Numbered from the stretch's first letter, positions 27,177 through 36,198 are shown. The stretch: 64,000 nt of DNA from Cryobacterium glaciale (GCF_004402535.1 NZ_SOEY01000006.1:372001-436000); one strand, 5' to 3'. Translations and numbers: made by a program. The notes: generated by a model from the letters alone, not told the origin.

Positions 27177-27365
27177 AGACCCAACGACTCCGCTACCGCA
27201 ACAGGGAACGCGTCGGAGGCGGTGAAATTGTCCCGAGCGCGCCTCCTCGCGGCGAAGTAGCTCGCCCCGCTTTCGCGTGTCCAGCGTGCGGTTTACTGGA
27301 TGAATGACCACACAGGATGCTGTCACGCGCGCCGACCAGTCACCACACCAGGGACGCCAGCTCCG

Positions 27366-27836
27366 ATGAGCACCCTTGAAGTTGTCGTCACCATCACGGC
27401 CGCACTCGGCGCCGCGCTGGTCGGCGGCGTCTACCTGGCCTTCTCACTGTTGATCATGCCGGCGTTCCGCGCCGTTCCCGCCGCTGCCGCCGTCGCCGCT
27501 ATGCAGCGCATAAATGTGCGCGCGCTGCGGCCTCCGTTCATGGTGGTCTTTTTTGGTGGGGCAGCGGCATCCGCTGCTGTGATCGTGCTGCAACTCACGT
27601 CGGCGGTGCCGGCCGGACCCGCCCGGATTGTTGGCGCAGTGCTCGCCCTGGCGGCCGTGGCGATCACCGTGGTGCGCAACGTGCCACTCAACAACGCCCT
27701 CGTGCGGGTCGGTCCCGACTCACCGAATGTGTCGACGGCGTGGCACTCCTTCGCCCGCAGCTGGACCCTCGCCAACCATGCGCGAGCGGTCATATCCGCC
27801 GCGGGCGCCATACTGCTCATGCTGTCGATCATCTGA
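27366..27836 (+). CDS. DUF1772 (anthrone oxygenase family) membrane protein
   Basis: A 156-residue protein with four predicted TM helices (about residues 5-28, 56-78, 84-103 and 133-154). The spaced NVPLNNAL motif and the terminal WxxxNHARAVIS pattern are typical of DUF1772/anthrone oxygenase-like proteins. The conserved Asn and His residues are those proposed to contribute to the active site in fungal members; in bacteria no role is established. ATG 27366 is chosen over an upstream in-frame ATG at 27300 because the hydrophobic core starts there. Confidence 0.82.
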   Translation: MSTLEVVVTITAALGAALVGGVYLAFSLLIMPAFRAVPAAAAVAAMQRINVRALRPPFMVVFFGGAAASAAVIVLQLTSAVPAGPARIVGAVLALAAVAITVVRNVPLNNALVRVGPDSPNVSTAWHSFARSWTLANHARAVISAAGAILLMLSII

Positions 27837-27964
27837 CCCCTCGGCACCTGCTGTCGCGCGCCGGCGGGCTGGTGAGCATCTCGCGATGGGGCTCCCCGAA
27901 TTTGCCTGCCGTGGACTGGTGCGGGAAAATTGACAGACACACCCACCCGAACGAAGGTTGCCCA

Positions 27965-28675
27965 GTGAATCAGTCAGCACCCACCCCGGCCGAATACTGG
28001 GAGAACCGATACCGGGAGAACGGCAAGTCCTGGAGCGGGAATGTCAACGCCGCGCTCGAACGCGAAGTTGCCGGAGTCGCCCCGGGAACGGCACTCGACA
28101 TCGGCAGCGGCGAGGGCGGGGACGCACTGTGGCTGGCGCACAATGGCTGGTTCGTGACCGCAGTCGATATCTCACCGACAGCCTTGGCCATCGGCGCTGC
28201 GGCCCAGGGCCCCGAGGACGACGTGACCTGGGTGGCCGCGGATCTCGCCGAATGGTCGCCGCCCGGAACCTATGATCTGGTCACGTCCTGCTTTCTGCAC
28301 TCGTTCGTCGAGCTCCCGCGCGAGGCGATCCTGCGCCGGGCCGCCGCCGCGGTCGCGCCCGGAGGGCTGCTCCTCATCGTCGGTCACTCGGGCGCCCCGC
28401 ACTGGCTGACCGCGAACGATGACGACCAGCCTCACGCCAACGAGCAGGAGCACCAGCACCAGCACGAAGACGCCAAGGAACACGAGCACGATAACGCCGA
28501 CCTGCCAACAGCGGAGGACGTACTCACGGCTCTGTTCCACGACAACGACAGTCTCGATCGTGCCGATTGGACCGTGCTCACGAAGAGCCTGGTCGAACGC
28601 CCGATCACCGCTCCCGATGGGTCAGAGTCAACCATCGCCGACAGCGTTCTGAAACTGCGCCGCGCCGCGGCCTGA
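27965..28675 (+). CDS. Class I SAM-dependent methyltransferase with His-rich insertion
   Basis: A 236-residue Rossmann methyltransferase: AEYWENRYRENGKSWSGN near the N-terminus, the SAM-binding ALDIGSGEGGDALWLA (motif I) and VTAVDISPTAL (motif II) are clear. Near residues 150-180 is a low-complexity loop with nine His residues mixed with Glu/Asp (QEHQHQHEDAKEHEHD), a possible metal-binding segment. The family resembles SmtA/TehB-type thiol or chalcogen methyltransferases, but the substrate is not decided. GTG 27965 is preceded by GAAGG. Confidence 0.87.
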   Translation: MNQSAPTPAEYWENRYRENGKSWSGNVNAALEREVAGVAPGTALDIGSGEGGDALWLAHNGWFVTAVDISPTALAIGAAAQGPEDDVTWVAADLAEWSPPGTYDLVTSCFLHSFVELPREAILRRAAAAVAPGGLLLIVGHSGAPHWLTANDDDQPHANEQEHQHQHEDAKEHEHDNADLPTAEDVLTALFHDNDSLDRADWTVLTKSLVERPITAPDGSESTIADSVLKLRRAAA

Positions 28676-28686
28676 AGGCAACGACC

Positions 28687-29312
28687 GTGAAGCTGACATT
28701 GACCGAGTTCGTCACCCTTGATGGCGTGTCCCAGGGGCCTGGATCGCCCGAGGAGGACACGAGCGACGGGTTCACGCAGGGCGGATGGTTCGTGCCCCAC
28801 ATGGACGACACGTTCATCCGCCATGCTGCGGGCTGGCTCGGTCAAGCCGACGCGCTCCTGTTCGGCCGCCGCACCTACAAAGCCTTTGCGCGGGACTGGC
28901 CCCAGTCCCTGACCCGAACGACCCCTTCACCCATTTGATGAACACGCTGCCGAAATACGTCGCCTCCCAGACTCTGACGGCCGGTGCCTGGAACCCGACC
29001 ACGATCCTCTCCGGCAACATCGCAGCCCAGGTCGCAGAACTCAAGCAGCGGCCCGGGCGGGAGTTACAGATCCACGGAAGCGCCCGGCTCGCGGGGTCGC
29101 TGTTGGCCGCCGGGCTCATCGATGAGCTGCGGCTCGTCGTCGCCCCGGTGATTCTCGGCCACGGGCGCCGCCTGTTTCCACCCGAAGGCGCGCCCGCGGG
29201 ACTTCGTCTGGTCAGCAACGACACGACGCCGGGCGGACTCGCACTCCAGGTCTACGAATATGTCGGGCTTCCCGAGAGCGCCACGTACACCGGTGCCACC
29301 GACCTGCTTTGA
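28687..29312 (+). pseudogene. RibD C-terminal/DHFR-like reductase with one frameshift
   Basis: The first frame reads MKLTLTEFVTLDGVSQGPGS through LLFGRRTYKAFARDWPQ and then goes off family. The second frame resumes with VPDPNDPFTHLMNTLPKYV and continues to the end (GRELQIHGSARLAGSLL, DELRLVVAPVILGHGRRL). Joining the frames at about 28908 restores a normal dihydrofolate-reductase-fold protein of about 208 residues, so one base is missing near CCCCAGTCCC. This may be a real mutation or a sequencing error. The gene starts 11 bp after the methyltransferase. Confidence 0.8.
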
Positions 29313-29361
29313 CGTTCGCTTCGCCACTGCCTCGTTGGGATCAGTGAGCCTAGGGTAGGCG

Positions 29362-29988
29362 TCATGACCCGTTACGTAATCGATCCGCCAGAACGATCGC
29401 AAGCACCCCGAGCAGTACTGTGCCGCCAACGCGCGCCAGGGCATCGACACTCAACAGGGCCACGGTCCCGAGACCGAAGCCCTCCGTGTTGCCCACGGAC
29501 ACAATCTCGATCAGCAGCCACGAAACGGATGCCACACCCACTACACCCGCCGGTACCCACTTCCACCGCGCCGGCACGACGCCGGCGCGAGCGATTTGCA
29601 CGACCGCAACGAGCGCCAACGCGAACTTCACGTAGGAGTCGACGTAGCCGAACGCCATCAGACCGGCCGGTAAGGAGTCATTCGAAAAGCTGGATGCGAT
29701 GATGTCCTGCAGCACCGACCCGAGAAGCAGCCACGCGGCCAACAGCGTCAGGGCGATGGTCCCGAGCGGACGGCGTGCCGTCACGCTCCCAAAACCGCGG
29801 ATGCCGAATGCGAACACGAGCAGGGCCGTAGAGAAGAGTGCCGGCCTGAGACTCGCTCCGAGGGGAATCAGGGAGAGCGCAGGCTGTGCGACGCCAATAG
29901 TCACCGTGGCGAGCAACAATGCTCCACCGATCAACCACGCGCTCGATGCATCAGACTCTGAGTGATGTGACTCCCTTGCCTCGACCAT
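29362..29988 (-). CDS. Six-TM membrane protein of unknown function
   Basis: From ATG 29988 (MVEARESHH) the product has 208 residues and six hydrophobic segments, with a short hydrophilic N-tail (SHHSESDASS). A longer frame reaches 30051, but that start adds only polar residues. No family signature is recognised. It converges with the RibD-like pseudogene. I can only state that it is an integral membrane protein, probably stand-alone. Confidence 0.65.
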   Translation of the reverse strand: MVEARESHHSESDASSAWLIGGALLLATVTIGVAQPALSLIPLGASLRPALFSTALLVFAFGIRGFGSVTARRPLGTIALTLLAAWLLLGSVLQDIIASSFSNDSLPAGLMAFGYVDSYVKFALALVAVVQIARAGVVPARWKWVPAGVVGVASVSWLLIEIVSVGNTEGFGLGTVALLSVDALARVGGTVLLGVLAIVLADRLRNGS

Positions 29989-30292
29989 GCTCCCCAGCGT
30001 ACTCAAAGCGGTCGCAGACTCCGGTTCCGTAGCAATACGAGCGCATTTCATAGGGCGCCTCGTGAAGAACCCAACAGCGCTGGTAACTCAGCGGCGAATT
30101 CGACTCCAGTCTGGTGGCGTTCGACTGACCTGCCGTCGCACACCTCTACGGAGCTTCCACCAGGGCCATCATTAGGGTGCCGTCGTCCCTGGAAACATCC
30201 TTTTAACTATCCTTTGGTGGCTGTGCTCGGTTTAATGCTTGTAAGCGTGATTTTTCCTCGGGAATGTCGGTGGTCGGGTGTTGGGTTGAATC
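29989..30292. other. Intergenic region upstream of the first HNH remnant
   Basis: This roughly 300-bp stretch has lower GC than its surroundings and no convincing coding frame. It should contain the promoter of the membrane protein (minus) and of the decayed DUF222 gene (plus; TTAACTATCC near 30205 is AT-rich). I see no repeat or RNA gene. Confidence 0.4.
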
Positions 30293-30470
30293 ATGAACAA
30301 TTTGGCGATGGAGCTGACCCGGGCGGCGGCCACCGTGGCGGCGCTCGGTGGTTCCAGTGCCGAGTTCGCCCCCTGTCGGATGCGGAGGAGTTCGCGGCCC
30401 GCGGGCCCACTGCCGCGCTGTTGCGGCTGAGCAACACGGCGGCGGCGTTGCTGGCGGGCACGATCGCCAG
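30293..30470 (+). pseudogene. DUF222/HNH protein, N-terminal fragment with frameshift
   Basis: ATG 30293 opens MNNLAMELTRAAATVAALGG and then SSAEFAP; one frame over it continues PLSDAEEFAARGPTAALLRL and AAALLAGTIARE. This pattern is like the start of Microbacteriaceae DUF222 (13E12-type) HNH endonucleases. A missing C in GCCCCCTG near 30368 explains the shift. After about 60 codons the sequence switches abruptly to a tyrosine recombinase. Confidence 0.5.
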
Positions 30471-30475
30471 AGAGG

Positions 30476-30837
30476 CCCACCGATCACACCGTAGTTTTCC
30501 CCACCCGGGACGGCACCCGGATGAGCACCGATGCCGTCGCCCAACGGCTCAAGCTCCACGTCGCTGCCGCGACCGGCCGCGCACCGACGTTGAAAACGAA
30601 GACCGTCAGCCCCACCTGCTGCGGCACACCGCCGCGATGCGACTCCTCCACGCGGGCATCGACACCACAGTTATCGCGCTCTGGCTCGGCCACGAGTCTC
30701 CAGAGACGACCCTGATCTATTTCCACGCCGACCTCGCACTGAAGGAGCGAGCTCTTGAACGCGTCCGTCCCACCGGGATCCAACCCGGCCGATATGCGCC
30801 CGGCGACAAACTCATGGCCTTCCTCGAAGCTCTGTGA
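30476..30837 (+). pseudogene. Tyrosine recombinase, C-terminal catalytic remnant
   Basis: DHTVVFPTRDGTRMSTDAVA then LKLHVAAATGRAPTLKTKTV is followed, one frame over, by HLLRHTAAMRLLHAGIDT, LGHESPETTLIYFHAD and a C-terminal tail ending FLEAL. The H-x-x-R box, LGH and nucleophilic Tyr in LIYFH belong to the XerC/D-like integrases. One C is missing in AGCCCCACC near 30612. The N-terminal SAM-like domain is absent. The stop codon lies within the start of the terminal repeat at 30835. Confidence 0.85.
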
Positions 30838-30922
30838 TTATGCCGACAACACCTACGCCAATGCCAGCACAGACAAGGGATCCACCGTCAACATCGGCAT
30901 AATCCGGACATCGGCATAATGC
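30835..30922 (-). repeat. Right terminal inverted repeat of recombinase element
   Basis: These 88 bp are the inverted copy, with two mismatches (86/88), of 52054-52141. They contain three TTATGCCGA-type boxes in differing orientations. They lie exactly between the recombinase C-terminus and the DUF222/HNH C-terminal fragment, so they mark the right end of the element. Confidence 0.9.
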
Positions 30923-31090
30923 GCCCGGCACCATCTGTTGCTCCATAACCGGCACTGGAACATCCTTCTCCGAGGCGGCCAGTACTGGCTCCAGCCCGCG
31001 GTCGAGATCGACCCAGAGCAGACCCTGATCGCCCTGCCCAGCAACAGCCCACTGATGCAGGAGCCCCTGCCGCTCGATCCGTCGCAGTGA
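30923..31090 (+). pseudogene. DUF222/HNH endonuclease, C-terminal fragment
   Basis: The frame reads ARHHLLLHNRHWNILLRGGQ, then YWLQPAVEIDPEQTL, and ends PLPLDPSQ. The HHxLLHNxHW pattern is the stretch that normally follows the HNH motif (LMCW) of DUF222 proteins. It begins right at the terminal repeat, in the position at which the HNH gene at 50.8-52.0 kb is interrupted. The two pieces are complementary halves. Confidence 0.8.
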
Positions 31091-31447
31091 ATCACACCGT
31101 CTGTAGTCGGATTGAGTCGCCAACCGCGATGTGACCCGCGCCGAAATCCATGACCCAGAGCTTCGAAATTCAACCGTTGCTCTCTTGGCAGGTCAACCAG
31201 AAAACGAAGGGATAAACCGAAGCTCCGATGGGTAATCGCGAGCTTGCTCCTCGTCGCCGCCAATCTGGTGCTGGTCGGGTATCGGTCGGGTGAGTGCGCT
31301 GACTACACCGCAGAATCGCGGGTTACGAGTAAGTGCACCACCGGTCTCCTCTTGGGCATCTCCGCTGCGTGGGTAGTGGGGATCCTCAGCCTCTCTGCAC
31401 TCGCCTATTGCGTCTATCGACTGGCGCGACGCCCCAGTACTGTCTGA
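31091..31447 (+). pseudogene. Small two-TM membrane protein, probably 5'-truncated
   Basis: The frame open from 31054 reads KPKLRWVIASLLLVAANL, then LVGYRSGECADYTAES, TSKCTTGLLLGISAAW and YRLARRPSTV. There are two TM segments with two Cys residues in the loop. No ATG or GTG precedes the first TM segment; TTG 31244 lies inside it. It looks like the 3' part of a gene whose start was lost at the element boundary. Family unknown. Confidence 0.4.
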
Positions 31448-31505
31448 GATTGTCAACGCAGCCATGGTGAGCCCACCGTGAGCCGGGATGGCCAAAACGG
31501 CGCCC

Positions 31506-32153
31506 TCAGCCCAGGCGACGCGCGGCCCGCGTTGCGGACTCGTTTGCCGCGGCCAACTCTTCGTGTTGCTTGGCGATCTCGTCGGCGGGAGCGCCGAACC
31601 GTTCGCTCAGAGTGCGGGTGGCCACGATCGTCTCGACGCTCATTCCCAGGGCACTCGCCAGGATCAGGGTGAGCGCGGGAAGCGCGTGATCGTCGAATTC
31701 CGTGGAGGTGCCCTGGTCGTAGACCCCACCGCGGGTCGACACCAGGACGGCCGGGCGACCGGCCAGCGGCTGCTGGCTGGCGGGATCGTCGAATGGAGCC
31801 GTCACCGCCGGCAGATGGATGTAGTCGACCCAGGCTTTCAGGGTGGACGGCATCGAGTAGTTGTACAGCGGAACCCCGATCAGCAAAACATCGGCCGCGA
31901 CCAATTCCGCAATGAGAAGCTGCTGCAACGCCTCCTGCGCCACGCTCGGGCTCGCACCTGCCGGGCGGAGTCGTGGCGGAAAGTGCAGCGCGGCATCCGT
32001 CAGGTGCGGCAGCGGGTCGCGATGCAGATCACGGTGAACCACCGTGTGGTCGTCGCCGAGGCTACGCCAGGTATCCGCGAAAGTCGCGGTGATGGCCCGC
32101 GAACGCGATGTCAGGAGGTCGGCGGATGAGTCCAGGTGCAACAGTGTGGGCAT
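31506..32153 (-). CDS. azoR: FMN-dependent NADH:quinone/azoreductase
   Basis: A 215-residue flavodoxin-like reductase of the AzoR family, reducing quinones and azo compounds with NADH. The FMN-binding region (SSADLLTSRSRAITATFAD near residues 9-27), VLLIGVPLYNYSMPSTLK and STRGGVYD are conserved. ATG 32153 is chosen because TAGGCT ends 7 nt upstream without a Shine-Dalgarno; the longer frame would enter a large inverted repeat. It lies downstream of the 32230-32286 inverted repeat and is transcribed alone. Confidence 0.88.
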   Translation of the reverse strand: MPTLLHLDSSADLLTSRSRAITATFADTWRSLGDDHTVVHRDLHRDPLPHLTDAALHFPPRLRPAGASPSVAQEALQQLLIAELVAADVLLIGVPLYNYSMPSTLKAWVDYIHLPAVTAPFDDPASQQPLAGRPAVLVSTRGGVYDQGTSTEFDDHALPALTLILASALGMSVETIVATRTLSERFGAPADEIAKQHEELAAANESATRAARRLG

Positions 32154-32229
32154 GCCGCCAAGCCTAGGTGCAGGCAGCGCACCCACTCGTGTCTGCGATG
32201 TGGTGGCCTTTGAGTTCTCGCACGGCCGA

Positions 32230-32286
32230 CGAGGTGTGAGTTTCAGCGCAATTAAAACGTTGCAACTTTCTGAAACTCTCACCTCG
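32230..32286. repeat. 57-bp inverted repeat upstream of azoR
   Basis: Arms CGAGGTGTGAGTTTCAG (32230-32246) and CTGAAACTCTCACCTCG (32270-32286) pair over 17 bp with one mismatch, around a 23-bp AT-rich centre containing GCAA/TTGC. It could be an operator pair, a leader hairpin or a miniature element; the sequence does not decide. Confidence 0.6.
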
Positions 32287-32306
32287 GCAAGGGTCGCACG
32301 CACGTT

Positions 32307-32347
32307 GGGGCGCGGTATCCGCTTTCGAAAAGCGGATGCCGCGCCCC
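32307..32347 (-). terminator. Long hairpin terminating the putrescine/GABA operon
   Basis: GGGGCGCGGTATCCGCTTT pairs with AAAGCGGATGCCGCGCCCC (19-bp stem, one G-T pair) around TCG/TTCGAA. It begins 15 bp past the permease stop. No T-run follows. The stem includes the GCGGATGC octamer common in this window. Confidence 0.65.
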
Positions 32348-32361
32348 GCTCAGGACCTCGG

Positions 32362-33900
32362 CTATTCCTCGAGCTCGCCGTAGCGCGGCGCCGCCAGACT
32401 GAGCGTCTCGCCGCGGAAGAACTCCGGGCGCACCCGCGACTGCACGATCATAATGACGACGCCGATGAGCAGAATCGCCATGCCGAGAACGAAGACCAGG
32501 CCGAGTCCGAAGATCTCGGATCCGCTGCCGTAGTTCGGGTCCATGCTGTCGATGAGGGTGGTGCAGAACAGCACCGTCAGGATGATGCCGCCGACCAGTG
32601 GGAACACGAAGGTGAAGAAGGCGTTCCGTACAGTGGCGAACCACTGCCGGCGAAAGTACCAGACGCAGGCGAACGCGGTCAGGCCGTAGTAGAAACAGAT
32701 CATCATGCCGAGGGTCGTGATGGTGTCCCAAAGCACGTCCTCGCTGACGAAACGCATGATCGTGTAGAACCCGGCGGCAACGATCGCTGAGGCGATGGTC
32801 GCATACCCGGGGGTGAAGAATCGCGGGCTGACCTTGGCGTAGGCCGGCGGCAGGGCGCCGTAGTGGCCCATCGCGAGCAGGGTACGGGCCGGTGAGACGA
32901 AGGTGGACTGCAGCGACGCGGCCGAGCTGGAGAGCACGGCGATCGACATGAGTACCGCGAACGGGCCGAGTGCCGGGCCAGCCAGGGCGAAGAACACGTT
33001 GCCCTGAATCTCGGGGTTGCCGAGGCCCACGCCGTCGCCGCTTACGCCGGCGAAAGAGATGGCCGCTATGGCGACGAACAGGTAGAGCACCATGACGATG
33101 ATCACGGTGAGGGTCGCGGCGCGGCCGGGTGTGGAGCGGGATCCCTTGGTCTCCTCCGACATGGTCAGAGTGACGTCCCAACCCCAGAAGATGAAGATCG
33201 ACAGGCTCAGTCCGGCCGCGAAAGCCGAGAACGAGGTGACGGCGAAGGGGTTGAACCACTCCAGCGAGACCGGTGTCGGGTCGAACGCTGAGCCGTTCGC
33301 GATGTGCACGAAGGCCAGGATGCCGAAGCCCACCAGCACGATCAGCTGAAAACCGACCAACCAATACTGCACCTTCTGGGTAGTCTGCATGTCCCGATAG
33401 CTGATCCAGGTGGCGATCAGAATGAACACGAGGCAGGTGCCGACATTGATGAACGGATTGCCGGCGAGCCCGGCAATCTCGGCGCTGTTGCCGAAGATCT
33501 GCGAGAGCATCAGGTAGAAGAAGTCGACGGCGATACCGGCAAGGTTGCTCAGCACCACGACCGTCGCGGCGATGAGGCCCCAGCCGATCCACGGCCCGAA
33601 AGCGCGGGTCGCCCAGGTGAAGCTCGTTCCGCTGTCGGGCATGGCCTTGTTCAGTTCGCGGTAGCCGAGGGCCACGAGCAGCATGGGGATGAACCCGGCC
33701 ACGAAGATCGCCGGGAGTTGCAGGCCGACCTCGGCCACGGTGGGGCCGAGGGCCCCGGTGAGCGTGTAGGCCGGGGCGATGCAGGAGATGCCGATGATGA
33801 CGGCCCCGACCAGCCCGACGGAGCCGGCGGAAAGGCCCTTCTTGGAGATACCACCGGCCTTGCGGTCAACGGCTGCACTGACGCTGAGTTCTTGAGTCAT
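32362..33900 (-). CDS. APC-family amino acid/polyamine permease
   Basis: A 512-residue, 12-TM transporter of the APC superfamily. The family landmarks GLVGAVIIGISCIAPAYTL near the first TM, ELNKAMPDSGTSFTWATRAF and GPWIGWG are clear. It is the last gene of a minus-strand operon with gabT, gabD, putrescine oxidase and a universal stress protein, 12 bp after the last. This context makes putrescine or GABA its likely substrate; the fold alone does not tell. Confidence 0.88.
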   Translation of the reverse strand: MTQELSVSAAVDRKAGGISKKGLSAGSVGLVGAVIIGISCIAPAYTLTGALGPTVAEVGLQLPAIFVAGFIPMLLVALGYRELNKAMPDSGTSFTWATRAFGPWIGWGLIAATVVVLSNLAGIAVDFFYLMLSQIFGNSAEIAGLAGNPFINVGTCLVFILIATWISYRDMQTTQKVQYWLVGFQLIVLVGFGILAFVHIANGSAFDPTPVSLEWFNPFAVTSFSAFAAGLSLSIFIFWGWDVTLTMSEETKGSRSTPGRAATLTVIIVMVLYLFVAIAAISFAGVSGDGVGLGNPEIQGNVFFALAGPALGPFAVLMSIAVLSSSAASLQSTFVSPARTLLAMGHYGALPPAYAKVSPRFFTPGYATIASAIVAAGFYTIMRFVSEDVLWDTITTLGMMICFYYGLTAFACVWYFRRQWFATVRNAFFTFVFPLVGGIILTVLFCTTLIDSMDPNYGSGSEIFGLGLVFVLGMAILLIGVVIMIVQSRVRPEFFRGETLSLAAPRYGELEE

Positions 33901-33912
33901 GGTCTGTTATTC

Positions 33913-34815
33913 CTACACTGTCACGGTGACTTGGGGCGTCACTGCCATATCGGGCAACACTGTGTAATCACGGGGCACCACGATGAGGGGCACCGGCAGT
34001 TCGCGCAGCATCTTGGCCGCGATCGAGCCCAGAAAAAGGCGGTGGGGCTGGGCGAGACGGCTGGAACCGACGATGGCGACTTCGGCCGGATCCCAGTGCA
34101 GGCCGCGCACGGCGTGCTCGATGGTATTGCCGGAGGCGACACTCGCCGTCACCTCGAGCCCGTCCATCAGATGCTCGGTGGCGTAGTCGAGCACCGACTG
34201 GGCGTGGTCGGCGGCCAGCTGGATGGTCGGCGCGTCGGCACCGGGGCGGTCGATCGCGACGAGTGAGACCAGCCGAAGCGGGGCATCCACTGTGCGCGCC
34301 AAGAGGATGCCGGCCGTCAGCAATCCGTCGAAACCCGCTTTGGTGCCGACCGCGCAGGTGACCCGGCCGATCGGTTCGTCGGTGCCCATGACCCGGCTGC
34401 CTTCTGGCGCGAGCGCTACGGGCACCGGGGAGGAGTGCAGCAGACCGCCGGCGACGCTCCCGATCGCGAAACGACCGAGCAGGCCGTGGGTGGCCGCGCC
34501 GACCACGATCAGATTCGCCTGCAGTCGGGCGGCAGCGGCGAGCAGCCCCTGGGTGAAAGAGTCGGCGTGTACGAGGTGAGTGTGCACGGAGATGCCCACG
34601 GGCACCAGGGCGCGCGCTTCTAACAGCCAGCCCTCGGCCGTGTCGAGCAGGAGCCGGTCATAACCGGGGTCGGTGGGAGTTAGCGTCGCGCGTTCTCCCC
34701 CATTGAGCACGAGCACAACGTCGAGTTCGGCGCCGGGAGCGCGGGCCAGACGCACGCCGAGGGCAAGGGCATCCGCTCCCGCCGGGGTGGCGGTGTAGCC
34801 GACCAGAAACCTCAC
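33913..34815 (-). CDS. Universal stress protein, tandem Usp domains
   Basis: A 300-residue protein with two Usp domains. The first (residues 1-145) contains IVVGAATHGLLGRFAIGS, the second GSSRLAQPHRLFLGSIAAK, both matching the G-x2-G-x9-G-S/T ATP-binding pattern. The GTG start overlaps the putrescine oxidase stop by four bases (GTGA), so translation is coupled. Usp proteins are common partners of transporter genes; here it may modulate the permease that follows. Confidence 0.9.
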   Translation of the reverse strand: MRFLVGYTATPAGADALALGVRLARAPGAELDVVLVLNGGERATLTPTDPGYDRLLLDTAEGWLLEARALVPVGISVHTHLVHADSFTQGLLAAAARLQANLIVVGAATHGLLGRFAIGSVAGGLLHSSPVPVALAPEGSRVMGTDEPIGRVTCAVGTKAGFDGLLTAGILLARTVDAPLRLVSLVAIDRPGADAPTIQLAADHAQSVLDYATEHLMDGLEVTASVASGNTIEHAVRGLHWDPAEVAIVGSSRLAQPHRLFLGSIAAKMLRELPVPLIVVPRDYTVLPDMAVTPQVTVTV

Positions 34816-36173
34816 GCACTCACCCGGGCCGCGATGATCGACGCAGCCGTGTCCTGCCCCACGCGAATGGCGCCGTCCACGTGCTGGTACCCCTTACCGG
34901 CCATGTCGCTGCAGGAGAAGGAGATCGGACCGACGGGGCTGCGCAGCTCGGCGCCGTACCGGGCCAGTCCACCCATGTCGAAGCTCGCAGCATAAGCGCC
35001 GCGGGTCCATTCCTCGGAGCCCCAGTCGCTCTCGTAGTACACGACCGGGTGCAGCGCCTGCTCACCGTAGTAGTGCGACATCGACTCGAGGATGCGCTTC
35101 TTGCGTTCGTCGGCCGTCAGCGCGAAGACGCCGTCCGCTTCTTCATCGGAGACGAAACCCACCAGGGTGCCGCGCGGGTCCTCGAAGTTGGTGTTGTCGT
35201 ATGCCTCGTGCACCAGCTCGTACGGGCTGAAAGCGGTGCCGGATAGGTCGTCGGCACGCCAGAACGGCGTCTCGTAGACAGCGTGTACCTTGATCACAAA
35301 GCCCATCGAGAGGTGCTGGTGCAGCTGCTGCTGCCGACGCGGCAGGGGCGGGTCGAAACTGATCCGGCTGATCAGGGGCGGCGGAACGGCCACAATGGCG
35401 TGCCGGGCGGTCACCGTCATGCCGTCGGCGACAACCGTGACACCGGCCTCGTTCCAGGCCAGGCTGCGCACCGGCTGCTCGAGGTAGACATCACTGCCGA
35501 GCTTCTCGGCCAGAAGCAGCGGCACCTGCTGCAGACCGCCGACCACCCGCTCGTCGAGAATGAAGTCGGAGTTGACGAGGTTGCTGAATGACCCGGCGCT
35601 CGCCGCCATGAGCAGCGCCTGCAACGCCGAGAACGCGTGCGCCGGCTTGGTGAGCATGGCACCGGCAATGAACATGCCGATGTTGTCGCGGGCTTCCTGG
35701 TCGTCGGTCTGCGTCTCCAGCCAGCGGCTGAAGGATATTTCGTCGAGTTCCTTGGCAAGCGGATGCTCCCAAGGGCCATCCGGGTTGATCTCCGCCACGA
35801 GGACGTCGAGCTTGTCGATCAGGCCCACGATCTGCGCCTCGGTACCCGCCGGTACCGGAAAGATCTCCCCGTCGAACCGGCTGACCACGCCGGCACCGTT
35901 GATGTAGACGTTGCGGCCAGCCCGGTGGCGTGGATACGTTTCCAGGCCGAGCTCGGCGAGCGTGTTCTTCAGGGCGTGCTGGTCGGGCGACACCCACTGG
36001 CCGCCGATCTCGAGCATGGCGCCGGCGATTTCTTCGGTCCACAGGCGCCCGCCGACCCGGTCGCGGGCCTCGAGCACGGCCACCGTGAGACCGGCTTTTT
36101 GTAGTGCCGTGGCGGCGGTGAGACCGGACGCCCCGGCGCCGATGATAACGACGTCACGATCAAGCGTGGTCAT
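34812..36173 (-). CDS. puo: Putrescine oxidase-like flavin monoamine oxidase
   Basis: A 453-residue FAD amine oxidase converting putrescine to 4-aminobutanal with H2O2 and NH3. The FAD motif VIIGAGASGLTAATAL (residues 8-23), ARDRVGGRLWT and the C-terminal SDMAGKGYQHVDGAIRVG are conserved. Length and context with gabT/gabD match actinobacterial Puo rather than plant-type polyamine oxidases. ATG 36173 follows AGGAG. The product aldehyde would be taken by the aldehyde dehydrogenase encoded just upstream. Confidence 0.88.
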   Translation of the reverse strand: MTTLDRDVVIIGAGASGLTAATALQKAGLTVAVLEARDRVGGRLWTEEIAGAMLEIGGQWVSPDQHALKNTLAELGLETYPRHRAGRNVYINGAGVVSRFDGEIFPVPAGTEAQIVGLIDKLDVLVAEINPDGPWEHPLAKELDEISFSRWLETQTDDQEARDNIGMFIAGAMLTKPAHAFSALQALLMAASAGSFSNLVNSDFILDERVVGGLQQVPLLLAEKLGSDVYLEQPVRSLAWNEAGVTVVADGMTVTARHAIVAVPPPLISRISFDPPLPRRQQQLHQHLSMGFVIKVHAVYETPFWRADDLSGTAFSPYELVHEAYDNTNFEDPRGTLVGFVSDEEADGVFALTADERKKRILESMSHYYGEQALHPVVYYESDWGSEEWTRGAYAASFDMGGLARYGAELRSPVGPISFSCSDMAGKGYQHVDGAIRVGQDTAASIIAARVSA

Positions 36174-36198
36174 GGTTGCTCCTGTTGTGGCTGGCGGG

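Noticed and set aside
27215..27262. Resemblance of CGCCTCCTCGCGGCGAAGTAG to the 3' end of the LLM gene
   Set aside because: Only about 20 bp match and no coding similarity precedes them; could be chance or a tiny remnant, so not listed as a feature.
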